From assembly GCA_034401795.1 (NCBI GenBank), contig CM067359.1, positions 146,698,233-146,762,232 on the forward strand: a DNA stretch of 64,000 nucleotides, in the 5' to 3' direction. The stretch's first letter is position 1; each line of letters opens with the position of its first letter. The DNA comes from Chaetoderma sp. LZ-2023a (Eukaryota; Mollusca; Caudofoveata; Chaetodermatida; Chaetodermatidae). The translations under genes and the position numbers were made by a program. This document shows, piece by piece, positions 45,675 through 56,877 of this stretch. Under the pieces are notes generated by a model that did no database searches, was not told the DNA's origin, and worked only from the letters and a program-made list of their open reading frames with translations.

Positions 45675-46740
45675 TATAGATGGTCTGCATATTTGGCAGT
45701 TACTATGCATTCTGTTTCATGCAAGGCTGTATCTGCATGCAATAATTTCCTCTTTTAATTTACTTTAGCAAGAAACATTTCAGTATAGGATATGTTATCA
45801 TATAAGGCTGGAAATAATGGACCATAGGCCTGTCAGCCGATCCTTGCATTTTTTTATTCCTATCCACTGTATATCAATTAAATCTTTCAGTATATCCATT
45901 CAATATACTCACTATGCCAATTAAATGTTCAGGATATAGACCCATTTCCTGAAAATGGCGAGTTTTCATTTATGTTTATGTAGTTTTAACTGTTTAATCT
46001 CTGGAGACCCTCAATCTTATTTTATGCCAGTGTTATGTAGATTCCTTCTTCTACATTATGCCCTGTCGATAGAATGGGAGTTATTGCTATATTACTATTA
46101 CATTCTTATTGCCTTTGTTCAGACATCTTTTTCAGGATTTCTGGCTATTCTGTTTTCAATGATAGTCTTATCTTTTTATAAATACTATATCCAGGATCTT
46201 TTGTAATTCGAGGGTTCATTTCATCTGATCCCAGGGGGCTTCCTTATTTTATTGGGAGATTATGGTCTAGTAGCTGTCTGTAGAGGAAGTTTTACAAGGA
46301 AATATAGATTTGGGCTTCTTCCCTTTATATATTTTTTCAAAGGATATCGAGGGGTTGGTGATCACTTTTTTATATCCCAGAGTTTTATCTTTCTGAACCC
46401 TAGTTCAAAATAGAATCTTTTCTCTGTTCATCTTTCTCTAGATCCTGGTATGTGGAAGATTTTATTGGTCTGGAAAGACCTTTCTCAGAATTTCATCCAC
46501 ACAGTTTGTTTTTCTTAAGGTTCATTTACCAGGTTCGTGGTTGGCAATTCCGGCCAATGCTTTAGAGTATGTCTCAGCTTCCCTCTTATTGCTGTGCTTG
46601 GTTTTCAGCTGCAGCAGGAATACTTCAGCATCAGTCAATCATTTATCTTTTCTTGGATGTCTATTTGCCGTAAGAATAGTTTCTTCATATATAATCTTGT
46701 CATCATTCCAAGCCCTTCTCATTTAACATTCTGACCTAGT
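45675..46740. other. No intact gene; possible RT remains of a DIRS-like element
   Basis: There is no reliable frame. Position before the YR remains and a short 'RSWYVEDF' segment near 46445 (compare 'RRSWYTDL' in copy 2) hint at decayed RT-RNase H sequence, but this is weak. Confidence 0.35.
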
Positions 46741-46929
46741 CTTAGTTAACTAAAAAATCTGTCAGGTTCTCTTTTCGAGTCTTCACTTGCTTAGAAGTAG
46801 GGTTAGACATGAGTTAGGGCTTCAATTTTCCATCAGTCTTCCCAGATCTTCTCTCCCAAGTCAGGGGCAAGTGTATTCATCCCAATCTGGAAACCTTCAG
46901 CCTATGCATGTGAAAAATTTCGATCGACC

Positions 46930-47040
46930 GGTCCCGGAGATCCAGTTTTCATCTAGATCTCGGGAAATTCTCGATTCCTTTAGGAGAGTTGACCAGACGC
47001 GTTTACAAGGGTCGCCTTAAAACTTTTGGAGATTGGTTTT
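46930..47040 (+). pseudogene. Tyrosine recombinase N-terminal remnant
   Basis: Two overlapping frames give 'SREILDSFRRVDQTRL' and 'RRVYKGRLKTFGDWFSNNG', the kind of sequence that begins the core-binding domain of DIRS recombinases (compare 'YNYKINRFAEWC' in copy 2). The frame is interrupted and then cut by the minisatellite-cored insertion at 47050. Confidence 0.55.
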
Positions 47041-47049
47041 CCAATAATG

Positions 47050-49574
47050 GTTTCATTTTAAGTTAAGTTTATATCTCAGCAATGCCCTATCCAATTGGAA
47101 CCAAACTTGGGTGCATGGTAATATACATCAAAAGGAAGCAGCCCGCCAATAAAAAGTCTAGGAGGTCACGATTACAGGGGTCAAAGGTTACAGTATAATC
47201 TTTGTTAATATTTTACGTTAGGTTTTTGCATTAAACAAAAGTTATTGCCTTATATCTCAGCAATGCCTGATCCAATTGGAACCAAACTTGGGTACACAGT
47301 GATATACATTGAATGGAAGCAGCCCACCGATAAAGCGGTCATGTTGTCAAGGTTATGGGGTCAAAGGTTACAGTATAATCTTTGTTAATATTTTACGTTA
47401 AGTTTTTGCATTAAACAAATGTTATCGTCTTATATCTCAGCAATGCCTGATCCAATTCGAACCAAACTTGGATGCATGGTGATTTACATTTAACGGAAGC
47501 AGCACACTGATGCAGACACCATGAGGTTACGGTTATGGGGGTCAAAGGTCACTGTATAATCTTTGTTAATATTTTACGTTAGGTTTTTGTGTTAAACAAA
47601 AGTTATTGTTTTATATCTCAGCAATACCTGATCCAATTGGAACCAAACTTGGATACATGGCGATATACATCAAAAGGAAGCAGCATGCTGATGCAGGCAT
47701 TATGCGTTCAGGGTTATGGGGTGTCAAAGGTCACGGTATAATCTTTGTTAATATTTTACGTTACGTTTTTGTGTTAAACAAAAGTTATTGTTTTATATCT
47801 CAGCAATGGCTGATCCAATTGGAACCAAACTTGGATACATGGAGATATACATCGAAAGGAAGCAGCACGCTGATGCAGGCATCATGCGTTCAGGGTTATG
47901 GGATCAAAGGTCACAGTATAATCTTTGTTAATATTTTACGTTAAGTTTTTGCGCTAAACAAAGGTTATTGTCTTATATCTCAACAATGCCGAATCCAATT
48001 GGAACCAAACTTGGGTACATGGCGATATACATCGAAAGAAAGCAGCACGCTGATGCAGGCATCACGAGGTCACGTTTATGGTGTCAACGTTCACGGTATA
48101 ATCTTTGTTAATATTTTATGTTAAGTTTTTGCGTTAAACAAAAGTTATTGCCTTATATCTCAGCAATGCCTGATCCATTTGAAACCAAACTTGGGTACAT
48201 TGGGATATACATTGAGTGGAAGCAGCCCGCCGATAAAGTGGTCATGACGTCAAGGTTATTGGATCAAAGGTCACAGTATAATCTTTGTTAATATTTTGCG
48301 TTAAGTTTTTGCATTAAACAAATGTTATTGTCTTATATCTCAGCAATGCCTGATCCAATTGGAGCCAAACTTGGATACATGGAGATATTCATTGAAAAGA
48401 AGCAGCATGCTGATGCAGACATTATGCGGTCAAGTTTATGGGGTGTCAAAGGTCACGGTATAATCTTTGTTAATATTTTACGTTAAGTTTTTGCATTAAA
48501 CAAAAGTTATTGTCTTATATCTCAGCAATGCTTGATCCAATTGGAACCAAACTTGGATACATGGAGATTTACATTGAAAGGAAGCAGCATGCTGATGCAG
48601 ACATCATGCAGTCAAGGTTATGGGGGGGGGGGTGGGGTCAAAGGTCACGGTATAATCTTTGTTAATATTTTACGTTACTTTTTTGCATTAAACAAAAGTT
48701 ATTGCATTATATCTCAGCAATGCCTGATCCAATTGGAACCAAACTTGGGTACATGGCGATATACATAAAAGGAAGCAGCATGCTGATGCAGACATCATGC
48801 GGTCACGGTTATGGAGTCAAAGGTCACGGTATAATCTTTGTTAATATTTTACGTTATTTTTTGGCGTTAAACAAAGGTTATTGTCTTATATCTCAGCAAT
48901 GCCTGATCCAATTGGAACCAAACTTGGATACATGGAGATATACATCGAAAGGAAGCAGCACACTGATGCAGGCATCATGCATTCAATGTTATGTGGTCAA
49001 AAGTCACGATATAATCTTTGTTAATATTTTACGTTAAATCTTTGCGGTTAGCAACTTTTCAGCTTATATTTCAGGACTGGTTACGCCTATTGCAACTAAA
49101 CTTGGATACCTGGTTACCTATAATGATAGGAAGCGTCATGATGATGTTGGGGTCACACGGTCAAAGTCACTGTGATCTTGATATAGAACTCTGTTATTTC
49201 AACATAAAGTTTTTGCGTTTAGCAAAACTTCTCAGCTTATATTTCAGGATAGGTTACGCTTATTGCAACTAAATTTGGATGCATGGTTACCTATAATGAA
49301 AGGAAGCATCTTGATGATGTTATGGTCACAAGGTCAAAGGTCGGCATCACTGTGACCTTGATACAGAACTTATTTCAACATTAAGATTTTGCGTTTGGCA
49401 AAACTTCTCATCTTATATTTCAGGATTGGTTAAGCCTATTGCAACTAAACTTGAATACCTGGTTACCTATAATCTTAGGAAGCGGCATGATAACATTGAG
49501 GGCTGAAGGTCAAAGGTCAAGGTAGCTGTGACAAACAGGAGACAGACGAGACATTTAATTTCACGGAATTCTTG
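47050..49574 (+). mobile_element. Helitron-like element with about 12 tandem 180-bp units plus 3 older units
   Basis: Units start at about 47071, 47252, 47432, 47612, 47794, 47974, 48154, 48334, 48516, 48708 and 48887, marked by 'TATATCTCAGCAATGCCTGA', 'CAATTGGAACCAAACTTGG', 'GGTCAAAGGTCAC' and 'ATAATCTTTGTTAATATTTT'. The last three units (from 49064) are of the 10095-10671 type. The end is 'GACAGACGAGACATTTAATT', a small hairpin and CTTGT. It splits a recombinase gene (46930-47040 and 49576-49640). Hormone-receptor half-sites AGGTCA in every unit come from the repeat. Non-coding. Confidence 0.75.
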
Positions 49575-49575
49575 T

Positions 49576-49640
49576 TTCTAGTAGCGACAGTTTCAGCCAA
49601 GAGAAGGTCCGAGATTCACGTGCTGTAAGCTGTAAAGTAT
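49576..49640 (+). pseudogene. Tyrosine recombinase catalytic-domain remnant
   Basis: 'LVATVSAKRRSEIHVL' is encoded and then a TAA follows. It matches the box I region of copies 2 and 3 ('LVAAASAKRRSEIHAL' in copy 3), with the catalytic Arg. It resumes a recombinase gene interrupted by the 47050-49574 element. Confidence 0.75.
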
Positions 49641-50214
49641 AGATTTGTCGTTTCTGTAGACGGTCTAGGTCTTCCCAAGAAGGGATGTTTGATCAAAATC
49701 TCAGTCTAACCATTATCCAACTAAACCGATAATTCTCAAAATCTATCGTCTTTTCGCCATTTATTACGTTCTGGTGTCCTGTCAGAGTTTTGAAGACATA
49801 AACTCTGTACTGTTTTTAAGGTAGCCAGACCTGTCTTGAGGGCTTGCCAGATGGATTTGCGATACATTTAGAATTTCGCATGAGCTTGTCTCCTCTGGCG
49901 ATATTCAGCTAGCTAGGGATGGCTACCTCGTTTGCTCTCTTCGTCAGCTCATCCTTGGATGACGTTTTGCAAGTCTTCTGGTTGCTGGGCCTGTGGATAG
50001 ACTACTCGGCTCCCAAACGCTAGGCGAATAGGTGCCACAGAATTTGCCTGGGTTTGATCCTTGCTCAGGTAAAAAATGTATAAATGTAAAAAATTTTAAA
50101 GAAGTTGCAGGCTGGAATTCAAGGTCTACCGTCTCTCTTCTTTATCTAAAGGATCAGAGTCCAGCAACATTTCTTTAGGAATGTAACTACTTTAACTCTT
50201 CTCGATCGCTGATA
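49641..50214. other. No gene recognised; probably decayed recombinase downstream sequence
   Basis: After the recombinase remnant the sequence has no open frame or recognised repeat. Confidence 0.35.
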
Positions 50215-50655
50215 TCACACTTGGAGAGCCGTTCTCAAGATGAAATCTGTGGTTTTCTGCAGTTCTTCCACACGCCCATACAGCTTTTCAAGAAAAGAGG
50301 TTGACAAAGGCCAGATCTCTTCTCTCAGCAGCTGATACGTACTGCAACACTGAAGTATGTGCTCTGTGGTCTGTTCTGCTTCTCCACAAGGACAAGCGAG
50401 CGATGTCGTACGGTGAAACCGCCTGTACATGTGTTGGTTTAGTCTGTTGTGTCCAGTTCTGAGACGAAAAATGGTCACTTGCTCTGGCCTCGAGAGATGA
50501 TGGTAGGCATCTTCTGATTGAGGTGTTCTATAGAGTGACTTGATGATAGTCTTCATCTCTGTATGGGTAACCATGTTTTCTGTCTGATTCTCTTCTGCAC
50601 CCATCCTTGCCATCTTGTCTGCTTCCTCATTTCCTTGGACTCCACAGTGTGTAAA
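50215..50655 (-). pseudogene. LINE RNase H and C-terminal fragment
   Basis: The frame starts 'HCGVQGNEEADKMARMGA' (the C-terminal RNase H signature of LINE polyproteins, at 50613-50655). It then continues to 'FRLRTGHNRLNQHMYRR' and the Cys-His segment 'CPCGEAEQTTEHILQCC', ending with a stop at 50215. This is the C-terminus of a non-LTR retrotransposon of a type with its own RNase H, not the type at 18302-19172. It is 5'-truncated. Confidence 0.82.
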
Positions 50656-51581
50656 CTACTTTAACTAAACAAGCCAAAGACCTCTTACCGTATTTTGTAT
50701 CTATATTGCGCAGTATTTTGCTCCATATGCATTAGTATAAACTTTTATGACATTTTTGGGCTCAGAATTTTGGGGCAGAACGGCCTCCCTGATGTACAAT
50801 TCAGCCCCAAAAAAGGTTGTCATCAAAGGGAAACCGCTCTTTCCTCTTGCCTGCCGTACTGCAATAACCAATATTGTGGGCTACATTGTGTGTAATAATT
50901 GTATTCTATGTAATATTTGTAAATCTTACATCTATGATTCTTAAATTATGAAATAAAACTCACTGACAAGTCATTGTATGTAAACCAACATAAAATGACC
51001 CACAACAATTTAAGAAATAAAATGAGGTTAGTTCCAAAAGGTCTTTTGTGATGGGAGGCATTCTACTGAACTTTGTCTGGACTAGGAGACCTCACAAATA
51101 AAAACAGATTTTGCAACGTCGCAAATGCCAATATTGCTAATTAATATATTACCTAATCAGTAAATGTATTCAGCAGTATATTTACTGGCAAGATTTTTGT
51201 TCACTTTAGCGATTTCGTCCTGGCTGACTTGGTTACATTACATTCTACCGTGTATTAATCGCCACATTAATCAGCTATAGGACGAGTTTATGCCATCACT
51301 CTCGGAGCTGTTCGAAGCTCCCCTTCTATTTGTGGATTGCGCAAGTCTCTAACCGGGTACTACTGTTAGCCTCTTCGCGCTACTTGGGTAACAACCTAAA
51401 CTCGTCCTATGGCCTAATAAATCACGTAATTTCTATTTTTTCCCCGACGCCATTTTATGTCAAACTTTGGATTAATTTTGATGAAATAAACAATGTTTAT
51501 TAAAATATACGCAATATTTAGTCGGTCCCAATTAATAATTTCACTCCCGCGATGATGGATATAAGGTATACATTAAACATC
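50656..51581. other. No gene; small palindrome at 51275-51420
   Basis: 'TTTTGTATCTATATTGCGCA' at 50692-50711 repeats a part of the 45281-45674 arm. At 51275-51420 'CTATAGGACGAGTTTATG' and 'CTAAACTCGTCCTATGG' face each other as inverted copies. Confidence 0.5.
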
Positions 51582-51976
51582 GGCGTAAGATGTTAAGAAT
51601 TTCTAGCATGAAAAATTTAGAATGTGTTCTAATTTTGTGTTATTTTTTGTGTCATTTTTTTTCAATCTTTTCTTGAAATATACCAATTCGAAGTCGCCAC
51701 CCTTTCTCAGAGGTTTGGATTTAAAGAATTTCCAGCCCTTGACCTATTATAAGCTGCGGTTACTAATGATGGTTTACGGTACCAATTTTCGTTCGTCGGA
51801 AAAATGTTTTGCAATCTTTCTGAACTATGACTGCGTGTTATATACATATATAAGGCTTTTTTTTACTCATATATTGTCAAATTTTGCCCTGCGTGTTATC
51901 TATTAGTGCGCAATATAGACACAAAATTACGGTATCAAGCACATCTCACTATTTTGGCTAGGTTGTATGCCTGCAT
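51582..51976 (+). repeat. Right arm of the 394-bp inverted repeat
   Basis: Reverse complement of 45281-45674, ending TATGCCTGCAT. Confidence 0.85.
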
Positions 51977-52189
51977 GATACGGATGAGTTTCTGTCTTTG
52001 TATTTTGTTTAGTTCTCCTTCCGAGGTGTCATTTTCCTTGTTTGGTAATCACAGTGTGATTGATATTGAGGCACAATTTGTTAATGTGATTAACAATAAG
52101 CTAGGATATTGATTTATTTTTATCTTTTCAAGGTTCTCAAATCTCCACCCACTGGAAGGTTTTAAAGTGGGTCACTGACCAAATCTACA

Positions 52190-52330
52190 GGTTTAGCAAG
52201 TAGTGATTGAATGGTACAGATGTTTCTGTTGTAATAACAACCCCCACAGACCCACCTTGTGGTATGGTCTGTAGTTTTATTAACAACTAAACATACTTAC
52301 CATTCAATCGCTACAACCCTGCCTCAACCA
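52190..52330 (+). repeat. Internal complementary region of DIRS element B
   Basis: 'TTTAGCAAGTAGTGATTGAA' with 'GGTACAGATGTTTCTG' pairs with the left end (38020-38060). 'CTGTAGTTTTATTAAC' with 'AAACATACTTACCATTC' pairs with the right end (52610-52672). Confidence 0.8.
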
Positions 52331-52379
52331 CCCCACATGGAAATGATTTGAGAATCTGTATTTTGTTTCATGCATCAAA

Positions 52380-52672
52380 ATTGAAAAGTGATTCTATGTT
52401 GTCTTGTGGTGCCTCTGCACATGCGGGCCCTGCGCTATGACTTATTTCATTGAGGCGTGTGTTCAGACTGGTGCCAGTCTCATACAGGCTGTAAGTGGGG
52501 AGAGTCTACTCTACCAGAAGCCTGGTGTAGGGTAGAATGATATCGTATAGGCATTGGGTGGCATGGAAAGTAAGTATAAAAAATTTTAAATGCAGTTTGA
52601 TTGATTTAGCAAGTAGTGATTGAACGGTAAGTATGTTTATAGAGGTTAATAAAACTACAGACCGTCCCACAA
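52380..52672 (+). repeat. Right inverted terminal repeat of DIRS element B
   Basis: Reverse complement of 38012-38330 and finishing 'GAACGGTAAGTATGTTTATA', again with a splice-donor-like GGTAAGTATG at the end as in copies 1 and 2. Confidence 0.82.
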
Positions 52673-53122
52673 CCCGGGGGTGGGGGGGGGGTGTTGGAGG
52701 GTATATGGAATCGGCAATCACAAAATTTTGGAGTAAATCCGTAAACCTAAAGTAAAAAAAGTGTATTTGTCTCATTGTGTGTTCACGCATGTGTGCGTCT
52801 GTCCACGGCTGTATCTCAAAAGCCAAGCTACTGATCTGGTTTTACTCAAACTTTAACACAAGAGCACGTGGTCCAGTATACTTGAAATTCACATGGAACT
52901 GCTCTTTACAGAAAAGAAAAAATCTGGGCAAAGACAACAACATAGTCAAGCTTTTGTGATCTCTGATTGTGCTTGATCCTGGCTATATCGTTTTCCTTGC
53001 CCTGAGATTGCGATACATGGAATTTATCGGTAAAAGGGTTTTAAAAAAACAGGTTGCGTCTGTTAGATTTTGACTGTGATTATTGAGTCATGTTGTATTT
53101 TGTTGCTGCTCATGTTTTGCAG

Positions 53123-53239
53123 GTGAGGCAGGTGCTGCTGCTGCAGCAGCATCCTCGCGAGACGGTATGAAATGTTGGCCACCACGATCAACGGATGTAA
53201 GAGCCAACGCACTTCCATCACTCAACCAACATCCCAAAC
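53123..53239 (+). CDS. Host gene exon F, low-complexity linker
   Basis: Acceptor CATGTTTTGCAG and donor GTAGGT bound the exon (phase 1 to 1). It encodes a Gly, EAG, a run of six Ala, and then DGMKCWPPRSTDV and ALPSLNQHPK. No domain is expected; it fits a disordered linker before a C-terminal domain. It is called mainly from the splice borders and the unbroken phase chain. Confidence 0.6.
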
Positions 53240-53384
53240 GTAGGTCAATCAGATAATTATTCATAGAATAGATTATTTCATTGATAAATTTTCAAAACTT
53301 GTCTTATCGTTGCGTGCAAATGGACATATCTCATGCTCACGACCGAGGCTATGTTTTGGCCGACATAAGCAAGAACCCGTACCG

Positions 53385-53573
53385 CTGTGATGTCAATATT
53401 CTATATTTTAATTTGTCATTAGCAAAGAAACTGGTGTACGTTTTTCAACAATTTTGGTTGACGATGTTGCTGTCCACGACAGAACCATCTTCTACCAAAT
53501 TTGTTGAAAAATGAACATCAGTTCATCTATTAGTTTAATTTAAAATTCTGACATCAGAGTACTAAGGTTTAAG
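53385..53573. repeat. Palindromic element 'C', second copy
   Basis: 'GATGTCAATATTCTATATTT' and 'CAACAATTTTGGTTGACGATG' face 'CATCTTCTACCAAATTTGTTG' and 'AATTCTGACATC'. It matches 10997-11280 but has no minisatellite in the loop. Confidence 0.75.
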
Positions 53574-53771
53574 TTATTAATCATTCTTACGGTATTCAGA
53601 ATTTGAGAGGATGTATTGCTTGTCTGACATGCCAGAGGCTGAAATGAATCTCTTGAGATGTCATCTTTTATTCACTGATGTCAGAGACTGGGAACAACTG
53701 TTCCCATCCTTTCGTGCATATTCCTATATTAACCTTGAATTTCATAGGTTATGTAGATCAGTCAACTTATT

Positions 53772-54590
53772 AGTCCCCTACCGGTAAACCCGAGGGACCT
53801 AGGTTTGCACTGTCTGTCTGTCCTGTCGCAGTTGGTTTTCCGCGCTTTTTTTCGCAGTCCATGAAGGTATTCAACTGAGAATTGGTACATTGCTTTAGTA
53901 TGAGAAGTTACAGACCAAGTTCGAGTTTGACGTATATGCCTCAATTTTTCAGGGAGTTTTTTTCCCACTCCAAGATATTTAAGGGAAAATCGGTGCAGCA
54001 CTTTAATGTCAGAAGTTACAGAGCCAGTTCGAGTTTCAGAGTTTCATAAATTTTTCATGAATTTATGCCCCTTTCGACTTAAGAAATATGAAAAATATCA
54101 GCTTTCCGCACATTTTTTCGCACTCCAAAATATATAAAGGAAAATCGGTGCATCGCATTAGTATATGGTGTTACAGAGCAAGTTCGAGTTTCAGCCATTT
54201 TCGTAAATTTTTCATGGCGTTATGACCCATTTCGACTTATGAAATATGAAAAATATTAGTTTTCCACACTTGTTTTCGCAATCTTTTAAGATATTCAACT
54301 GAGAACTAGAACGTTGCTTTGTTATGAGAAATTACAGACCAAATTCGAGTTTCAGGAGTTTGCATAAGAATTTGATGGAGTTACATCCCCTTTCGACATG
54401 AACTACGAAAAATATCCGTTTTCCACACTTGCACTCCTTCAAGGGATTCAGCTGAGAATTGGTAGGTTGCTTTATTATACGGAGTGAGCAAGTTCGAGTT
54501 TCAGCTTCTTCTGTCAATTTTTAATGCAGTCTTTGACTGTCAATCTCTAAAAATTTATATCACGAGGTAGGGGACATGTATTACAAAGCA
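53772..54590 (+). mobile_element. Helitron-like element with start hairpin GTCCCCTACC
   Basis: It starts 'GTCCCCTACCGGTAAACC' with the partner GAGGGAC, and a 'CTGTCTGTCTGTCC' run. Four or five units of about 120-140 bp follow ('GTTACAGA', 'CAAGTTCGAGTTTCAG', 'TTTTTCATG', 'CCCTTTCGACTT', 'TTTTCCACAC'). It ends 'ACGAGGTAGGGGAC'. No gene. This start/end pair is, from memory, common in molluscs. Confidence 0.65.
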
Positions 54591-54689
54591 ATACTTACAG
54601 AATGTTTGTTTTCAAAGATTTCTGCTTATTCTATGTAAGACCATATTTAATAATTACATAGCTTCTTTTATCATTTTCCACATTCACAG

Positions 54690-54937
54690 TTGGCCAGTCA
54701 ACTCTGCCATCCACTCTCTGGCCTCCCCCTGAAGCACCCACTTATGGGGAGGATATTCGCAAACTCCCTGCTGGCTTTCAGTTCAAACGTCCAGCTGATC
54801 CTGACAGCCATCCTGGTACAGGAAGTGCTGGCTCAGGTGGCTCTGACAGTCAACATTCACAGCATGGTGACAGAGGAAGTGGAGGGCCAGCTGTTGGCTC
54901 TAGCCATCCTGCTGGTCAGCCTGCATCCAGTAGACAG
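54690..54937 (+). CDS. Host gene exon G, Gly/Ser-rich linker
   Basis: Acceptor CACATTCACAG and donor GTATGT bound the exon (phase 1 to 0). After a joint Leu codon it reads GQSTLPSTLWPPPEAPTYG, GFQFKRPADPDSHPG and a Gly/Ser/His-rich stretch. It is typical of a disordered segment. The borders and phase fit between exons F and H. Confidence 0.7.
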
Positions 54938-55039
54938 GTATGTCACTTATACACACAGTTTCATTTTGCCATCTGCCTTGTACTTGAAAATTGTACCTAA
55001 AAATTGCAAAAAGGTATTGAAAGGCTCTTGAAATTAGTA

Positions 55040-56480
55040 TAGTAATCACCTTGTCTATCCGTCCATCTGGGCGTCCATCCCAGACTTTTTGTCTGTACCA
55101 TATTTTCAAGGGGTTCTCCACATATAGTCAGCAGACTTGGTACATATGGATGCATCATTGCCAAATGGTGGGTCATGTATCAAAAGTAGGTCAGCATGTC
55201 CGGTCTGTAGTTATAGATTATTCTTGTCCGAGCTGTAGGTTGAAGTTTTTTGTATACAGTAACCAAACTTGGTGTATGGATTCGTTGTAGGTTACTTTTG
55301 TGTCACATGTCAAAAGTAGGTCACCCTGCCCTACTTTTTCAAGGTTTACTGGCACATCATAGAAAATTATTTTTCTATCCCCTTTTTTGTCTCGACAATA
55401 TTTTCAAGAGTTCGACCATTTTGGATTTTGGCCAATTTTTTAGAAACATCTTTAAAAATCTCTGAGACTGCTTGGGGATCGATTCAAAGGTCATGAAAAA
55501 CCATCTAGGGCAAGGGCTGAACCAAGTTTTGTTCGAGGGAACGTGAATGGTTTGGTGGCTATCTTGGATGACCTAGTTTTCCTGAAAACGTCTTGTCCAG
55601 AACTGCTGAACGGATCGGGCCAAAATTTGAGAGATATGATTAGGCACAAAGGGCTATTAAAGTTTGTTCACGGGAAATTGGCACATCAACAAACATGGTC
55701 ACCGTGGACCAATCAAAATGTGGTGTCCTTGGCAGCCATATTGGATTTTTTTTTTATATATATATACTTTGAAGCCGAAATTGGTTTTATATATTAGGTT
55801 TTTATATATACTGATTTCAAATTTGCCAATTTTGAAACTGTCTGATAAATAGTTTGTAATCTTTGCTCATTTTCCCGACCCAGAGATGCTAGAAACTTTT
55901 ATACTAAAGCAATAGCAAATTTAAAATATCTATTTGAGAACAACTGGACCGAGTAATGCTCTGGTGGCCATCTTGGATGATCTAGTTTTCGCTAAAACAA
56001 ATTACCTGAAACCGCTGAACAAATATGGTCGAAATTTGGAAGGTATGTTTAGGCGCTACGTGCGATTAAAGTTTGTTCAAGGGTAGTTGACTGCTGAAAA
56101 ACATGCCTACCATTATCCAAACAAAATGTAGCGTATTTGGCAACCATATTGGATTTTTTTTTTAGATTTTGGAGCTGAAATTGGTTTTATATAGGTTTTT
56201 GGGTACGCTGATTTCAGATTTAATGGTTTCGAAACTGTTGAATATACGGGTTCCCAGTTGGTGGCCATCTTGGATTTTTCACACCAAAACCTCCCATAGT
56301 ATAGCAATACGAAATTTAAAATGTCTTCTTGAATACTGGACTGATTTTGACCAAATTTGGTAGTAAGCGTCCTTGGTCTTGTTGTCATTTTGGTCACAAC
56401 CTTAGGGTTCTACTTATAGGTGATGGCCTTTCTAGTTGCAATTCAGGTGAGCGATACAGGCCTGTTGTGCCTCTTGTTTA
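55040..56480 (+). mobile_element. Helitron-like element(s), 1.4 kb, intronic
   Basis: It starts near a CTATCCGTCCATCTGGGCGT run, holds two AGGTCA-bearing units (55100-55370) and diverged ~400-bp units ('GCCATCTTGGATGA', 'GCCATATTGGATTTTTTTT', 'TGAAATTGGTTTTATA'), and ends 'CAGGTGAGCGATACAGGCC' plus hairpin and CTCTTGTTT. No coding sequence. Confidence 0.65.
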
Positions 56481-56615
56481 ATTGACTGCTCCTGAACCAC
56501 TTGGCAAATGCTAGCTAAACATCACTGAAATGGCACTAAGGTGTAAGCTTCCTTCCGATCTTCCTTCACCCTTTAACACTCATATCAGCGAGAAACGGCT
56601 TCTACAGTGATCTTG

Positions 56616-56767
56616 AGAAATGTCAATTTGCAGACCACGAGAAGACTATTTTTGATAATTTATCACTTGAATGACTGGCTCGATAACCGAGCCACTCGAT
56701 AACTGAGTCAGTCATTCCAGTGCTTAAGTTTCAAAAATAGTCTTCTCTTGGTCTGCAAATGGACATT
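56616..56767. repeat. Palindromic element family 'A', longest copy
   Basis: The arms GAAATGTCAATTTGCAGACC and its complement surround a doubled centre ('GGCTCGATAACCGAGCC', 'ACTCGATAACTGAGTC'). Confidence 0.85.
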
Positions 56768-56877
56768 GTCTATGAGAAAATTGAAATTTTCTTGAACAAA
56801 CTTGAGTTAAGAATACAGCCTTTATTAAAATGTATGGTGTTTTGTTAATGTTGTTTGTATTATTACATGTATTTTAG

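Larger units (their letters stand above)
38012..52672 (+). mobile_element. Old DIRS-type element B, interrupted by copy 2 and other insertions
   Basis: The left ITR (38012-38330), ICR (52190-52330) and right ITR (52380-52672) are all in DIRS order and belong together by sequence. Copy 2 (38364-45145) sits just after the left ITR. Recombinase remains at 46930-47040 and 49576-49640 lie between; they may be its YR or that of a further element whose ITRs are the arms at 45281-45674 and 51582-51976. A minisatellite-cored element (47050-49574) splits the YR. The whole lies in the 15.3-kb intron between exons E and F. Confidence 0.7.

Noticed and set aside
47050-49037. Repeated ORFs such as those reading 'IGTKLGYMAIYIK' as a repetitive protein
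   Set aside because: Frames break at every unit and match a non-coding 180-bp tandem repeat.
47100-49540. Nuclear-receptor response elements (AGGTCA half-sites) in regular spacing
   Set aside because: They are part of every repeat unit and share its general decay; no sign of selection on them beyond the unit.
51275-51420. tRNA-like gene because of GTTCGAAGCTCC and inverted ends
   Set aside because: No A box, no cloverleaf or anticodon arm of the right size; it is a short palindromic repeat shared with 7745.
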